In this document: positions 1-11,693 of the stretch, one piece after another | Position numbering within the stretch: position 1 is the first letter of the stretch | How the letters are laid out: every line of letters starts with the position of its first letter | Source: Rhabdophis nuchalis | Lineage: Eukaryota; Chordata; Lepidosauria; Squamata; Natricidae | NCBI GenBank assembly: GCA_039707465.1 | Contig: CM077648.1 | Location: 26,787,119 to 26,851,118 of the forward strand | Reading direction: 5' to 3' | Length of the DNA stretch: 64,000 nt | Position numbers and translations under genes: made by a program | The notes under the pieces: generated by a model | The model's database searches: none | What the model was told of the DNA's origin: nothing | The model's input: only the letters and a program-made list of their open reading frames with translations

Positions 1-165
1 GAAAACGGAAGACAAGCTCTTCCAGTTTCCGGCACCGTCGCACACACGAAAGCCAGCTGATTGTCATGCGCAGAAACCTGGAAGAGGAACAGGCTATGCT
101 GTGCATGCCAGACAACATGGCTCCGTGCGTCACTTCGGGCATGTGTGCCATAGGTTCGCTATCAC
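1..165. repeat. hAT-like MITE, 3' part (cut by window edge)
   Basis: The stretch ends tgccataggttcgctatcac, the inverted end of the family seen again at 7562-7944, 9746-9905 and 55218-55497. Only one terminus lies in the window. Confidence 0.55.
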
Positions 166-209
166 AGCCTATAGTAACAATTGGTTTAAAAAGCCAGTTT
201 GGTCTAGAG

Positions 210-647
210 CAGGGGTCAGGGCCACCTTAACAACATTATGGGCCCCCGGGCAAAGCAGTTTACTGGGGGCCATATGACAACTACTCACAGGAATACAAAT
301 GTAAATGGTTGATAAAATTAAACATATATTTGCATGTTAGTATTAATTTTAAAATGCAGTAAAATGTAATAAATATGTTGCTGTATTTGTATGATACAAG
401 GTGCATTGAAGGGTTAACAGACACAGATTACTAGGGGGGGGGCTCTGTCCGTGGGGGCCCATGCGCAAGTGCCCACCAGGCCCATGCATTAAGACAGCCC
501 TGGCAGGGGTTCCCAAACTTGCCAACTTGAAGACTTGTGGACTTCAATCCCAGAATTCTCCAGCCAGCTCTGCTCAGCTCTGCTGGCTGGAGAATTCTGG
601 GAGTTGAAGTCCGCAAGTCTTCAAGTTGCCAAGTTTGGGAACCCCTG
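210..647. mobile_element. Foldback hAT MITE (outer, interrupted)
   Basis: The outer element has ends CAGGGGT... and ...GGAACCCCTG and 8-bp flanking repeats gtctagag (202-209) and ctctagag (648-655). The 504-647 part is an almost complete hairpin (cttgaagacttgtggacttc against its complement). A second element is inserted six to seven bases into its left terminus. Confidence 0.8.
217..502. mobile_element. hAT-like MITE nested in the outer MITE
   Basis: Termini CAGGGCCACCTTAA and TTAAGACAGCCCTG are inverted repeats. They are flanked by a perfect 8-bp duplication gcaggggt (209-216 and 503-510), which is itself the terminus of the host MITE. Confidence 0.82.
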
Positions 648-1033
648 CTCTAGAGGTTAAAGCACCAAGGTAGGAACCAGGATAGCCTGAGTTCTACCCC
701 TGGCTTAGGCATAAATCTAGCTTGATGATTTTGGACCAGTCATTCTCTTTCAGCCCTGAAAACAAAGCAATAGAAACCGTTTCTGAAAAATCTTGTCCAA
801 GAAAACCACAGGGACTAGTCCAGGCAGTCACCAGGAATCAAAAATTGACTTGAAGACATACACATAATAATAGATGAGGTTTTCATGAGGTTACTAATTT
901 AATTTATGGATTCTGGTTGCTCCTACTCCTAGTCTTATTCAGTTTACAACTTCTGTTAATAGGAGAAGATAGAGCTGAGGAGAAACCTTTAAAAGGTTTA
1001 ATTAATATCATGGTATAAGAGAATCTTATATAA

Positions 1034-1364
1034 GGGACGTGGTGGCTCAGTGGCTAAGACGCTGAGCTTGTCGATCTGAAAGGTCAGCAGTTCGGCCGTT
1101 CGAATCCCTAGCACCGCGAAATGGAGTAAACTCCCATTACGTGTCCCAGCTTCTGCCAACCTAGCAGTTCGAAAGCACATACAAAAATGCAAGTAGAAAA
1201 ATAGGGGCCACCTTTGGTGGGAAGGTAACATTTAGTCATGCCACATGATCACAGAGATGTCTTCAGATAGCGCTGGCTCTTCGGCTTTGAAATGGAGATG
1301 AGCACCGCCCCCTAGAGTCAGGAATGACTAGTACATATGTATGATGGGAACCTTTACCTATACC
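1034..1364 (+). mobile_element. tRNA-derived SINE (Sauria type)
   Basis: Starts gggacgtggtggctcagtgg, with a box A-like tggctcagtgg and a box B-like gttcgaatcc, and ends ggaacctttaccta. A 12-bp duplication tataagagaatc flanks it (1014-1025 and 1365-1376). It lies in the EGF intron just upstream of the 1461 exon. Similar copies are at 27623 and 34567. Confidence 0.85.
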
Positions 1365-1460
1365 TATAAGAGAATCAACTGGAAGGAGGCAAGTAAAGTG
1401 ACAGATTAATCATTAAAGTCATCGCAATAACAAACCCCACTCTGTGTGTCTATTTTGTAG

Positions 1461-1565
1461 GAAACGTAGCATTGAAAGTAGTAATTTAAATGGATTGCAG
1501 AGAAAAATAATCCTCCAGGAGAAGGCATTTCATCCTCAAGGAATTGCTGTTCATCCATTTACCAG
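1461..1565 (+). CDS. EGF: EGF exon, start of last propeller blades
   Basis: First exon of pro-EGF visible here; earlier exons lie upstream of the window. It is bounded by an acceptor (tattttgtag) and a donor (gtaaaa). It starts with one base completing a codon and ends after two bases of an Arg codon. The translation contains [12 protein letters not shown], which matches the HPxGLAVHP strand of a YWTD beta-propeller blade in the extracellular part of pro-EGF. The next exon supplies the missing base and continues with LFWT, the first aromatic-W-T motif. The propeller belongs to the secreted/extracellular ectodomain of the membrane-bound precursor. Identity as EGF comes from the whole exon series rather than this exon alone. 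Confidence 0.88.
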
Positions 1566-1708
1566 GTAAAATATTGAATCAAATTTGTTTCCAAAATGTT
1601 ATTGGGTGATATAGACAAGCAAGAATACAATCTGTAAAACTATTGCTTCTATTGCAACTATTTTACCTGTGCAGAGATTTTGCAGGTACAGTTATTGAAG
1701 GTGTAGAT

Positions 1709-1930
1709 TGAGTGGTGTGGTGGCCTAGAGGTGGAACTCTTGCCTCACAATCAGGAGGCTGTGAGTTTGATCCTAAGTAGAGGCATATATTTCTCTCTCT
1801 GGGCACAATGAGAATATATCTGCTGTGAACTCCTCATTGGCGACAGGAAGGGCATCCGGCCAGTAAAAACTCAGTTCCATTCAGTTGCCCCGACTCCACC
1901 CCGATGCAAGGGGTTACAGAGTCATTAAAA
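1709..1930 (+). mobile_element. tRNA-derived SINE with RTE-like tail
   Basis: Begins gagtggtgtggtggcctagagg and has a box B-like gtttgatcct. Its 3' part contains gacaggaagggcatccggcc, a motif typical of RTE-mobilised tails. Imperfect 18-bp flanking repeats lie at 1691-1708 and 3953-3970 (about 15 of 18 match). The downstream repeat sits beyond the L1 inserted in the SINE tail. Confidence 0.7.
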
Positions 1931-1941
1931 GACCCCCCCCC

Positions 1942-3930
1942 GACTTCCGGTTCCGGCTCCTGCGGCGACGGGCGAGTCTAGCGCTCGCTCGCCGCTTTGT
2001 TTCTTCTTCTGCCCCCCAACGGGGGCGAGACTCCTCTTTTTTGAGGGTCTCCCGTAGGGCCGGCTCGTCGGGGGGCGCCCCCCCCCACGGCGGTGGAGGA
2101 AGTGGCTTCCGGCGCGGCTCAGGTGAGGGAGAACATGCCAGCGGGGGGTTCTCCCTTCGCCTAAGGAAGACGGCGCCATTCACAACAATGAGGAGGGCTG
2201 ATCGGCTTAGTCGGAAGGGCTCCCGAGGCTTCAGCTGCGAGGAGAGAGTGAGTTTTTAAAAAAAACTTTTTTTCTGCTGCCAGCCAGGCTGAACGGACTG
2301 GGAGGGGGGTGTTTATTTTTTAAAAAAAAACCCTCGGATTTAAGCGGCACGTCAAAATGGCTTCTCTGCAAAGAGAAAGCGGAAACTTTCACTCCGGACG
2401 GTCTCTAACAAGGGAAAGTGGATTGTGACTTTCTGCAACATTGTTTCTAGGTCTGGCTGAGTTTAAAAAATTCTTTTTTTTTGCTACTCTCTCACCTGGC
2501 GCTGAGATGAGCGGTGGAAGTGGCTTCTCTGTGTCCCTGCCTGACTATTTCAACTAAGGAAAATTTCTAGCGTCTCTTTGAAAGCAGGACTCTCTCTGGA
2601 ATTTTGAAAAAAAAAATTCTTTTAATGGATTTGTGACTTCTTCTCTGGAATACCTTCGTTATTACTATTTGTTGATTTGGGAAATTGTGTCTCTTTTGGT
2701 TTCTGAATTGTTTGCAACTCCACAGCCCTGAATTGAACTGAGCTCCTGATCTGCCCCACCAGCCCCACCCGGAAAACGCCATCTTGGTGGCAGTGACTCT
2801 AACTTTTAACCATGGCACAAGAAGCAGCACTTGTAAATTTGGAACAAAGGATGGCTTCTCTTGAAACCTCTATGCAAACTTTGATATCAGAAATAAAGGC
2901 CCAGAGGGCTGAAAATAGTACTTTTAAAAAGGAACTATTGGATACCCGGAAACAAGTGTTGGAGAATACACAGAAGAATGAAGAATTGGAAGGAGGGTTG
3001 GAGGGGGCTAAGGGAGAGATTAAAAATGTTTCTAATGAGGTGGGGGAAATAAATGGGCATGTGTCTAGGATAGATATGGAAAGAATGACATATTTTTTGA
3101 GATTTCAGAATGTTCTTGAGGAATCTGGTGAATGCCTACCTGATCTTATGAGTATAATTTTAGCAGACTATTTACAAAAACCTAAGGATGAGATCAGGCG
3201 GGACATTGACCTAGCCTATAGAATTAATTCTGCATATGCCAGGATGAATGAAGTGCCTAGAGAGATACATGTGAAATTTGTTAGAAGGTCAACCAGAGAG
3301 GAAATCCTGAAAGCGCAGAGAGAGAAACCTTTAACTTATCAACGAGAAACGGTCACTATCTTGAAGCAGATCCCTAGAAAAATTAGAGATTCAAGAAGGA
3401 ATTTTTCCTTCTTGTCTAAAACCTTGTTTGATCACGGGATTTGGTTCAAGTGGATGACACCTGAAGGGATGCTGGTGTTCTGGGAAGGAGGAAGAGTGAG
3501 GATTAAAACAGTTGCTGAGGCGGAAGCCTTTCTTAAAAAACATTCCTCTGCCCTGGGGGAAGATCCAGGGGGGACGGAGGGGGTCACGGCCCCGCCCACG
3601 GGGGGCCAGGGAGGAGAGAAAGAAGATACAATAGCCAAAAGACTTAGATCAAAAAAATAACTTTGCCTTGATTTTTCTTGAACAATTTTGTATAATATTT
3701 CTATCCGGACTTTTTGTAAATGTCTGACAGCATGAAAGGGAGAATTTAGGTAAATGTACTTGCTTTCATCTTGTAGTGGTATGGAAAATGTTTTCTATGT
3801 TAACTTTTTTAATGTGTATTTTGAGGTCTCGGAAGGTCCGACGACTCTGACGTGAATGCTCTCAAAATTTCTTTGTAACCATTACCCTATCCTGTTAAAA
3901 AATGTAAAACCAATAAAACTTTTTCAATAT
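1942..3930 (+). mobile_element. ORF1-only L1 retrotransposon
   Basis: A GC-rich 5' UTR beginning cgacttccggttccgg is followed by a complete ORF1, then about 270 bp of 3' UTR with AATAAA near 3911, and no ORF2. The flanking repeat aaaagacccccccc (from 1927 and from 3932) marks one insertion event into the A-rich tail of the preceding SINE. The layout resembles mammalian half-L1 (HAL1) elements. Confidence 0.82.
2812..3660 (+). CDS. L1 ORF1 protein, intact
   Basis: An uninterrupted 282-codon frame with an excellent start context (aaccATGG). It is an L1 ORF1p, the trimeric RNA-binding chaperone of LINE-1. Residues about 8-95 are heptad-rich coiled coil (LEQRMASLETSMQTL). Residues about 100-190 are the RRM-like part (TYFLRFQNVLEESGE, IHVKFVRRSTREEILKAQRE). 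The C-terminal domain contains TILKQIPRKIRDSRRNFSF and WMTPEGMLVFWEGGRVRIKT. The protein ends in a low-complexity Gly/Pro/Lys tail. No frameshift or stop is seen, which suggests a young copy or one kept open. Confidence 0.93.
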   Translation: MAQEAALVNLEQRMASLETSMQTLISEIKAQRAENSTFKKELLDTRKQVLENTQKNEELEGGLEGAKGEIKNVSNEVGEINGHVSRIDMERMTYFLRFQNVLEESGECLPDLMSIILADYLQKPKDEIRRDIDLAYRINSAYARMNEVPREIHVKFVRRSTREEILKAQREKPLTYQRETVTILKQIPRKIRDSRRNFSFLSKTLFDHGIWFKWMTPEGMLVFWEGGRVRIKTVAEAEAFLKKHSSALGEDPGGTEGVTAPPTGGQGGEKEDTIAKRLRSKK

Positions 3931-4077
3931 AAAAAGACCCCCCCCAAAAAAGGTTATCAAAGGTGCAGATCCAATGGCTCTAGTTCTTTAGCATCTCATG
4001 AGCTACTGACCACGAAGTAGAATGTAGATAAACAGTTGTTTATTTTGTGATCATAAATACAAAAAAAACAGGCTAGT

Positions 4078-4425
4078 TAGAGCAATAGTCTTCCCTATAA
4101 TGATATATGGGTGTGAGTGTTGGACACTAAGAATGGCTGGTCGAAGAAGAATTGACACCTTTGAACTGTGATACTGTGTAAATTACTATGTGTACGATAG
4201 ATAGCCAGAGTAACTAACAAAGAGGTGTTAAATTGTACAAAACCAGATACACCACTAGAAGCTAACATCATAAGACCTCGTCTGATTTACTTTGACCATG
4301 TTATGCATGCAAATTCATTGGAAAAGTCAGTGATGTTAGAAATGGTTGGTGGGACAGGAAAAAGGGGCAAGCAACCACCTGACTTGAAAAAAAATCAAAT
4401 ATAGAACAAAAAATTGAACATCCAA
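4078..4425 (+). mobile_element. BovB/RTE LINE fragment, decayed
   Basis: The translation in mixed frames shows the RTE C-terminal pattern: 'YGCESW'-like gggtgtgagtgttgg, then IARVTNKEVL, and later IRPRLIYFDHVMHANSLEKS. Several stops and frameshifts are present. Confidence 0.7.
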
Positions 4426-4689
4426 CAACTGAAAGAAGCTGTGCTTGAAGGGTATAATGGAGAGCACTTGCTAATAGAATCACCAAGAATTGGACACAAC
4501 AAAATGGTTAATTGCAACAAATTTTATTTTCTGTCTCTCATCACTCTGTCTGCTCTTTGTTTAAGAGATTGGTTAGCGGAGGTCACTTCCTTCTGCTTTT
4601 CTTCTCAAACAGCCATGCCCAGAGCATCTGCTCTTTGACTCTGCTCCAGATAGTTAGCTAGATGTTTGAATTTCTCTTATCCCCATGAG

Positions 4690-5051
4690 CAAAGGTGAAA
4701 TGCTACCGGTTTGGACCAGTTCGCCCGAACCTGTAGGAAAAAGATGGTACCGGTTCGGGCGAACTGGTAGTTCCAACAATCAGCTGTGATGCGTGATTTA
4801 TATTAGTTAGGATCATCAGATTTCCTTTCTAGCTAATCTAAATTGCGTGGCACAGCGGATTCCCGCCCCCCTCGCTGTTGTACTTACCTATGCAGGTGTG
4901 CTCGGTATCAGGCTCCGCCCACCCACACGGACGTCATCACGTACCATTTTTGATGCTCTGCGGATGTGCAGAAAGTCCTGCGCATGCGCGGAGGTGGTAC
5001 GTGAGCTCACATTTGCGAAATGGTAGCAAAGGTAAGTTGGTTTCACCCTTG
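4690..5051. mobile_element. hAT-like MITE, 8-bp TSD cccatgag
   Basis: Ends CAAAGGTGAAA and TTTCACCCTTG, with a perfect duplication at 4682-4689 and 5052-5059. The interior has its own inverted pair (accggttcgggcgaac and its near complement). Confidence 0.85.
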
Positions 5052-5303
5052 CCCATGAGGCATTTCCTCTAAATAAATTTCATTTTCTGTTCTAGTCATC
5101 AGTCCAGTAATTGTGAAATGACTAGTGCCTCCTATATTTTAATCATGGTTGAGGAATCAAAGATGGATTTTAAAATGCAAAATTATCACCTATGTATATT
5201 GTTTATATTTCACTCTGACAGATATAGATTTTTATGTGTTGTTTTGCAACATGAAAGGATTTTTCAAAAAAATGCAATGACTTATTTTGTTTTCCTTCAA
5301 TAA

Positions 5304-5546
<243 letters not shown>

Positions 5547-5634
5547 TAGCTTTCTATCCAATAATGCACACATCAAAATGTCAATGGAAGAATGACCACA
5601 GTAGAGTGATCTCCCTTTTTTTGTACCACTTATC

Positions 5635-5802
5635 CAGAGGTGGGTTTCACCTTTTGTTATCACTGGTTCATCTCGTGTGCGCCCCTTCCGTGCATGTGCT
5701 TTACTCGCACACGGCATAGAGCTGGGGTGGGTGGGTGGCCCACCCATGATTGCCGCTACCAGTTCGGGCAAACTGAACTGAACCAGCTGAATACCACCTC
5801 TG
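5635..5802. mobile_element. hAT-like MITE
   Basis: Ends CAGAGGTGGG and ACCACCTCTG; the flanking 8-mers cacttatc and cactgatt match at six positions. It begins about 105 bp after the EGF exon ending at 5529. Confidence 0.7.
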
Positions 5803-6848
5803 CACTGATTTGTCACTGCTGCTCCAGAAAATTGATTAGGGTTCCAGTGATGAAAGCAGAAAATTCCTACAAATATCCACGATAGTCAGATGGTTATTTG
5901 TTTGTCAGTCACCCATCCATATTGCATTACTTCTCTGGTCTGATTCCACCTTGCCCCAAGGCAGCCCTGTGCAAAATGAAGAAGAAAAATAGGGTTTTTT
6001 GGAATGAGAAGCAGGAAAGTGTTAAAGGAATTATATCTAGACTCTGTTTTGGAGAGCGAATACCTGGTCCCCATTCCAATGTATGTTTGTTCTGATAAAT
6101 CAAAAGGGTGCTAGCTAAAGGAATGAGTTTATCAAAGGGACTGTGTTTGTGTGTTTGTCTTTCCCCCCTCCCTCTTTTTCCCTCCCTTTCTCCGTTCCTC
6201 CTAACTTTCTTGAAGTTTTGTACAAAGAAATGTGAACAAATATTGAAAATTGAAGTACTGTGTGCAGATAAAGGGAAGAAAATAGAACACATACTGGCCC
6301 CCACCTTTAGCCCAGCTATTCATAGGTTAATAGTACTGTAGTGGTTCTTATTGCAGCACTACTGCCATCTAGTGCCCATATCTGTAATTTAAGATACGGA
6401 AAAGATGCTGCTGTGGAGGAGACAGATCTAAGGAGGATCGGTCTTGAGGTTCAGTGTTAGCTCTGAGTTGGTGGTAATATGGGAAGAAGAGCAGAAGAGA
6501 CCTATGTCTCTACCTCTGTTTGTGAGTGCCCTAAATGCAAATCTATCTGACAATTGGCAAGGAGGTTTTGGTCTAATCCAGCATGGTTACTTTTTGTCAT
6601 TCTTAGATAAGGTATTATGTTTATATGAGAACAGAAGAAACATTTGTGAATGCATTCTAACACTTCCAGTGATTTTTGTATGTTCCCTGGTTGTTGGCTG
6701 GTGGGAGGGCCAGGCTTTTAGGTGAAGATGGGAAATCATTTGCTGGCTTGGTTGCACTAAAAGAAGGACAAAAAAACTGAGTGAGGATATGCCACGATTT
6801 CCAATATTCTTTTGGGGTTGGGAAGTGTTGAAGTTTTTCGGTCTATAC

Positions 6849-7062
6849 CAGGAGCAGTCAACCTTTTTATACCTGCTGCCCACTTTTGTATCTCTGTTAG
6901 TAGTAAAGTTTTCTAACCACCCACCAGTTCCACAGTAATGGTAGGGAAGTCAATTACATTTTAAAAAGGAAAGTGCTTCAGTATCGGACAAAACTCCTAC
7001 TGCCCACCATGAAAGCTGGAATGCCCACTAGTGGGCGGTAGGGACCAGGTTGACTACCACTG
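6849..7062. mobile_element. hAT-like MITE, TSD gtctatac
   Basis: Termini CAGGAGCAGTCAACC and GGTTGACTACCACTG are flanked by a perfect gtctatac on both sides (6841-6848, 7063-7070). Confidence 0.88.
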
Positions 7063-7274
7063 GTCTATACTTTTTTGTGTGCTTCCTGTCATAAAATGGC
7101 AAGAAGTGTGACTGATTTTTTAAAAATTGTGCCATTTTGCTCCAGTTGTGCAATTAAAAAAAAAACCACTGCTTGTAAAGAAATGAAGGTGGGATTACAC
7201 ATATCCTAAGGGTACAGATTGCAGCCTATTGTGTTAAGAGAACAAAGATAAAGACAATGCTTCTAATTTATATT

Positions 7275-7420
7275 ACTACAAGTAGTCCTTGCTTAGTGAT
7301 CACAATTGAGACTTGCAACTCAGTGGTTAAGCAAAGCGGACATTAATTGGGCTTATGATTTTAGTTCAGCTTTCTTTTGCTTTACAGACTTGAGAAAGTT
7401 GTAAATGTGTAGATTGGTCA
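7275..7420. repeat. Fragment of 'tagtcctcgacttac' DNA repeat
   Basis: Contains agtccttgcttagtgatcac and gtggttaagcaaagcggaca, motifs shared with the longer copies at 31040-31410 and 60985-61400. Heavily decayed. Confidence 0.45.
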
Positions 7421-7561
7421 CAAAGTTACTTTTTCATCACCCTTATCATGGCTAATATTCATTAACTGAAAACTACCTGTGCAATAACTGCAATCTGGAT
7501 TTTGTACTCTTAGGCCTCCCAGTTCTGACAAAATCCTCAGAAGTCGTAAAAATCCTAGACC

Positions 7562-7944
7562 CGTGATGGTGAACCTATGGCATGTGTGCCCGAAGTGGCA
7601 CACGGAGCCATGTCACCTGGCATGCGTGGCGTTGCCCGTTCCTCTTACAGGTTTCTGGTGTGTATGCACACACGACGATCAGCTTGCCTTTGTGCGTGTG
7701 GCAGTGCTGGAAACTGGAAGAACTAGCCTTCCATTTTCCTGTGTGACGATGCACACTGGCCAGCTGCTCATCATGCGCGCATGCGTGCAAGTATCCCGAA
7801 GACTAGCTGGCCAGTGTGCATGCGTGTGCCGGAAACCGGAAGTTCATTTTGGGGCATGCGCATGTGCCCTGGGCAGCTCCTCTTTCAGGTGATGAGCCTG
7901 CATGCATTCCTTTTCGGCACTCGATGCTGAAAAGGTTCGCCATC
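7562..7944. mobile_element. hAT-like MITE (gtgatggtgaacctatgg family)
   Basis: Starts gtgatggtgaacctatggca and ends aaggttcgccat; cctaga occurs next to both ends. The interior is rich in cgcatgcgc palindromes. Confidence 0.68.
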
Positions 7945-8149
7945 CTAGAAGAATGCGACTTTTTAGATCCAGTTAAATAAATAACTGAAGACTGGCAATA
8001 CAAAAATATTTTGGAGTACAAAAAGTAATTTGTAGCATTTAAAGTCAATTAAACATCAGTTAGAACCATTTTTCTAGTGGAACAAGCTACCAGTGAGCTG
8101 ACATCTCATTGCTTTAATGCTTGGACAGATTATTCCTGTCTGATGTTCC

Positions 8150-8286
8150 CAGTGGTGGGATTGAAATAATTTAACAACTGGTTCTCTGCCCTCATGATTT
8201 CTTCCAACAACTAGTTCACCAAACTGCTCAGAAAGTTAACAACTGGTTCTCCTGAAGTGGTGCAAACTGTCTGAATCCCACCACTG
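8150..8286. mobile_element. hAT-like MITE, TSD gatgttcc
   Basis: Ends CAGTGGTGGGATT and AATCCCACCACTG, with perfect duplications at 8142-8149 and 8287-8294. Confidence 0.9.
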
Positions 8287-8767
8287 GATGTTCCTGATAT
8301 AAAGTCACTCAGTGATATAAAGTCTGCATATATTTTTTGAACTACTTTTCTCGCTTTTATCCATTAATGTTGTGGTAGCAGTGATGACATTTGGCGTTCA
8401 ATGTCATATGGAAGGACACATGTTCTTCCCTCTGCATCTAATACAGATTGATGGATGTGCTTTGGGCAAGAGTCTGTTATAGGAATTTAAAAGATTCTGC
8501 CCTAATCTTTGAGTTACGACCAGGAGGGACAGTTCTAATACTGTGTAGGGTACATAATTAAAGCTGCAGTCCCAAAAACGGATGGGGCTAGGAGTCTTTA
8601 AGGATTGCTCAGGGGTTTTAAGGGATTGAGGGATGCCTCCTCCAAAAACAGAGAGATTTTAGTCTCATCTATTCTGGAACAGGGGCTGCGAGGGGGCAAT
8701 CTGCAAGTTGAGGAAGAGACTATGACATAATCCACGCAATCCCTGGAGCTCAGTTTTGAATCTTGAT

Positions 8768-9430
8768 CTGCAATCAATCAATCAATCAATCAAATTTTAT
8801 TTGTATACCGCTCCCTCTCCCTGAAGGGACTCGGGGCGGTGCACAGGGGATTATAAAACATACAAACATAAAACAATATAAATATCTAAAATCAGATTAA
8901 ATTACTATAACCCTGTGCTAAAACCTAAAACACTAAAAACCCCTACACCCAATTAAAAATTTAAATATACAGACTGGAGGCAGGAAAGATAGATTAGGCC
9001 AGGCCGGCCTGCTGGAAGAAATAAGTTTTGAGCTTTCGGCGGAAGGAGCGAAGGTCCAGAGTTGTTCTGAGGTCGGGGTAGGTCGTTCCATAGGATAAGG
9101 CCTGCGACAGAGAAGGCCCTTCCCCTGGAAGTCACCCGCTGGTATTGCCTAGTGGACGGCACCCGGAGAAGTCCCTCTCTGTGCGAGCGAATCGGTCGAA
9201 GGGATGTATGGGGCAGGATGCGATCTCGCAGATAACTAGGTCCCGTGCCATGGAGCTCTTTGAAGATGGTAATCAACACCTTGAAGCACACCCGAAAGAC
9301 CACAGGCAGCCAGTGCAGCTAGCGCAGGAGCAATGTTATGTGGGAGTGCCTGGGGGCTCCCAGAATTGCCCGCGCGGCCGCATTTTGAACTAGCTGCAGT
9401 CTTCGGGTGCACCTCAAGGGAACAGAAATA
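8768..9430 (-). mobile_element. CR1/L2-clade LINE 3' end
   Basis: On the - strand a frame reads ELHGTGPSYLRDRI, LRPIRSHREGLLRVPSTR and RAFSVAGLILWNDLPRP, the conserved C-terminal block of CR1/L2 reverse transcriptases. The 3' terminus lies at 8768 with an (aatc)n tail. It ends about 80 bp before the EGF exon at 9511. Confidence 0.82.
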
Positions 9431-9510
9431 TATCGGGTGCATATTAATTGATTTATATTTACTCAGTGCCTGTATATAATGGAACTGCCCATCTTTTGTC
9501 TGCATTCTAG

Positions 9511-9678
9511 GCCATCCCTATGGCATCACAGTTTTTGAGCACCACATTTGGGTATCTGACTGGACTAGGCCTTCATTGCTCAGAATAGATAAGAAAAATG
9601 GCCTCAAGAAGATACGCCTTGGAGGAAGCATGATGAGACCCTCTTCACTGCTTGTAGTTCACCCTTTAGCCAAACCAG
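9511..9678 (+). CDS. EGF: EGF exon, last propeller blade
   Basis: A 168-bp exon with acceptor tgcattctag and donor gtatac. It begins with two bases of a Gly codon and ends in phase 1. It encodes [17 protein letters not shown], then [19 protein letters not shown] across the junction, matching the last blade of the human EGF propeller. In LDL-receptor-type proteins this blade is followed directly by an EGF-like module that packs on the propeller. No such exon was found before the next recognised exon at 11137. Confidence 0.96.
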
Positions 9679-9745
9679 GTATACTGTATGTCAAATGCAC
9701 TTCGGTCTTTTTTCTCATTAGCTCTGTATGGGGACTTATTAGGGC

Positions 9746-9905
9746 AGTGATGGCAAACCTATGGCGTGCATGCATGCCACAGGTGACATGCGGAGACTTC
9801 TCTGCCAGCACACAAGCCATCGACCCAGCTGAGCTCCACTGTGCATGTGTGTACGTCTCCCACCGGCAGGCTGATTTTCGGGTCTCTGCTGTGCATGCTG
9901 TTTAA
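9746..9905. repeat. Partial hAT-like MITE
   Basis: Begins gcagtgatggcaaacctatgg as at 7562 but has no matching right end; truncated. Confidence 0.55.
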
Positions 9906-10240
9906 TCAAAATGCAGTTAAAACACTATACACGCCATCGAGAATATAAGTATACACAGGAGCAAATAGAGATAAATCCTAGAGAGGCAGCAAATGCATTA
10001 CTGAATAATGGAGATGAATGCTAGAGAGGAATAAAGCTGCATACAAGGCTGACAACACTGTAACAACGTGCACATGTATGGAGGGGTAGTGGGGGGTGTC
10101 CCTACTGCCCTCCTTGCTCCTCCTTGGTCTCAGGACATTTCAGGGAGGCCTGCTATGGCCAAAATGGGGTGGGTGTGGTGTCATGCGTGCATTGTATTAT
10201 AAGTGTGGGCATACGCATGTGCTGTTGCATGCATGCACAC

Positions 10241-10735
<495 letters not shown>

Positions 10736-11136
10736 ATGCACACACTTTCAACACGCGAGGACAAAATGGTTAGCCATCATTGTATTAGGGGTTCTAAAAT
10801 GTTAGAAGCAAGCTTCCTGGCAAACTACTATTTGGCAAGTGCTGCAAATAGTGATAATAGAATAGCATTGCAATACATTTTATAAAACAGCAAAACTTGT
10901 CCCAATCACCAATTAACCACTTTTTAAAAGAAAAATATTCTGATTGTCATTTTAATTACACCTATATGGTAACTCTATTACTGGTTTATTTTCACAGTTA
11001 CAATAACAAGGCAAACTTTTTCTGCTTTAATTTAACAGTTGAATACATTACAGGGATATTCCTCCACTAGTAACTAACCATTTTGAAATGACACAGTGCA
11101 GAGGTGTATATCACCTATTTGTTTTTACTATTTCAG

Positions 11137-11283
11137 GCCGTATCTCTACATACAAGGAAGATGCCTTAGGAAAGAAAATGTTTTCCAGAGAAATATCACC
11201 CCAGCATCTTCTGATTAACAGCAAATATGGTGATAGCCATGGGGAGAAGCAACAGACACTGACTGCTGAAATTGTGGTGTCTA
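11137..11283 (+). CDS. EGF: EGF exon, linker before EGF-like modules
   Basis: A 147-bp phase 1-1 exon with acceptor tactatttcag and donor gtaaag. The protein is cysteine-free and ends TLTAEIVVS, which aligns with the linker (ending MLVAEIMVS) between EGF-like modules of human pro-EGF. The reading frame stays open past the donor, so an ORF caller overruns the true 3' end. Joined to the next exon it gives VVS-NQDNC, equivalent to the human MVSDQDDC. Confidence 0.88.
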
Positions 11284-11562
11284 GTAAAGATTGCCTTTTC
11301 TTATTTCCTAGTGACAGAAGGAGACGTGTGTTCTCAGTGACTGGCAAAATAGCTGCTAGGGACTAAAGAAGCATCTCTGCAGTTTGTGCCAATGGCTGTT
11401 GTGATCATGTGCAATTGGAGCATAAAAAACTGCCTTATACTAAATTAGATCATTGGTCTGTCGACTCTGCAGTGGCAAGTTAAACTGTGCCAGCAACTAG
11501 CTTCATGACAAATATTACTTATTTATACATTTTGCAACATTTATAGAGCCTTCAGTCTAAAC

Positions 11563-11693
11563 CAGGGTTTCTCAACCTTGGTGACTTTAAGTCCTGTGGA
11601 CTTCAACTCCCAGAATTCCCCAGCCAGGCTGGCTGGGGGATTCTGGGAGTTGAAGTCCACAGGACTTAAAGTCGCCAAGGTTGAGAAAAACTG
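11563..11693. mobile_element. Foldback hAT MITE
   Basis: An almost complete hairpin: CAGGGTTTCTCAACCTTGG to CCAAGGTTGAGAAAAACTG, flanked by gtctaaac and atctaaac. Confidence 0.88.

Larger units (their letters stand above)
191..800 (+). repeat. CORE/MIR-like tRNA SINE split by MITEs
   Basis: SINE sequence resumes at 648 (gttaaagcaccaaggtagga...) and contains the core-like ttggaccagtcattctctttcagccc at about 728-756. Its 5' end (agccagtttggtctagag) lies at 192-209. A related copy lies at 11791-12090, also split by a MITE near the same point. Confidence 0.6.

Noticed and set aside
1050..1115. tRNA gene
   Set aside because: Box A and box B belong to a tRNA-derived SINE with TSDs; no full cloverleaf was found. 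The same applies at 27640 and 34860.
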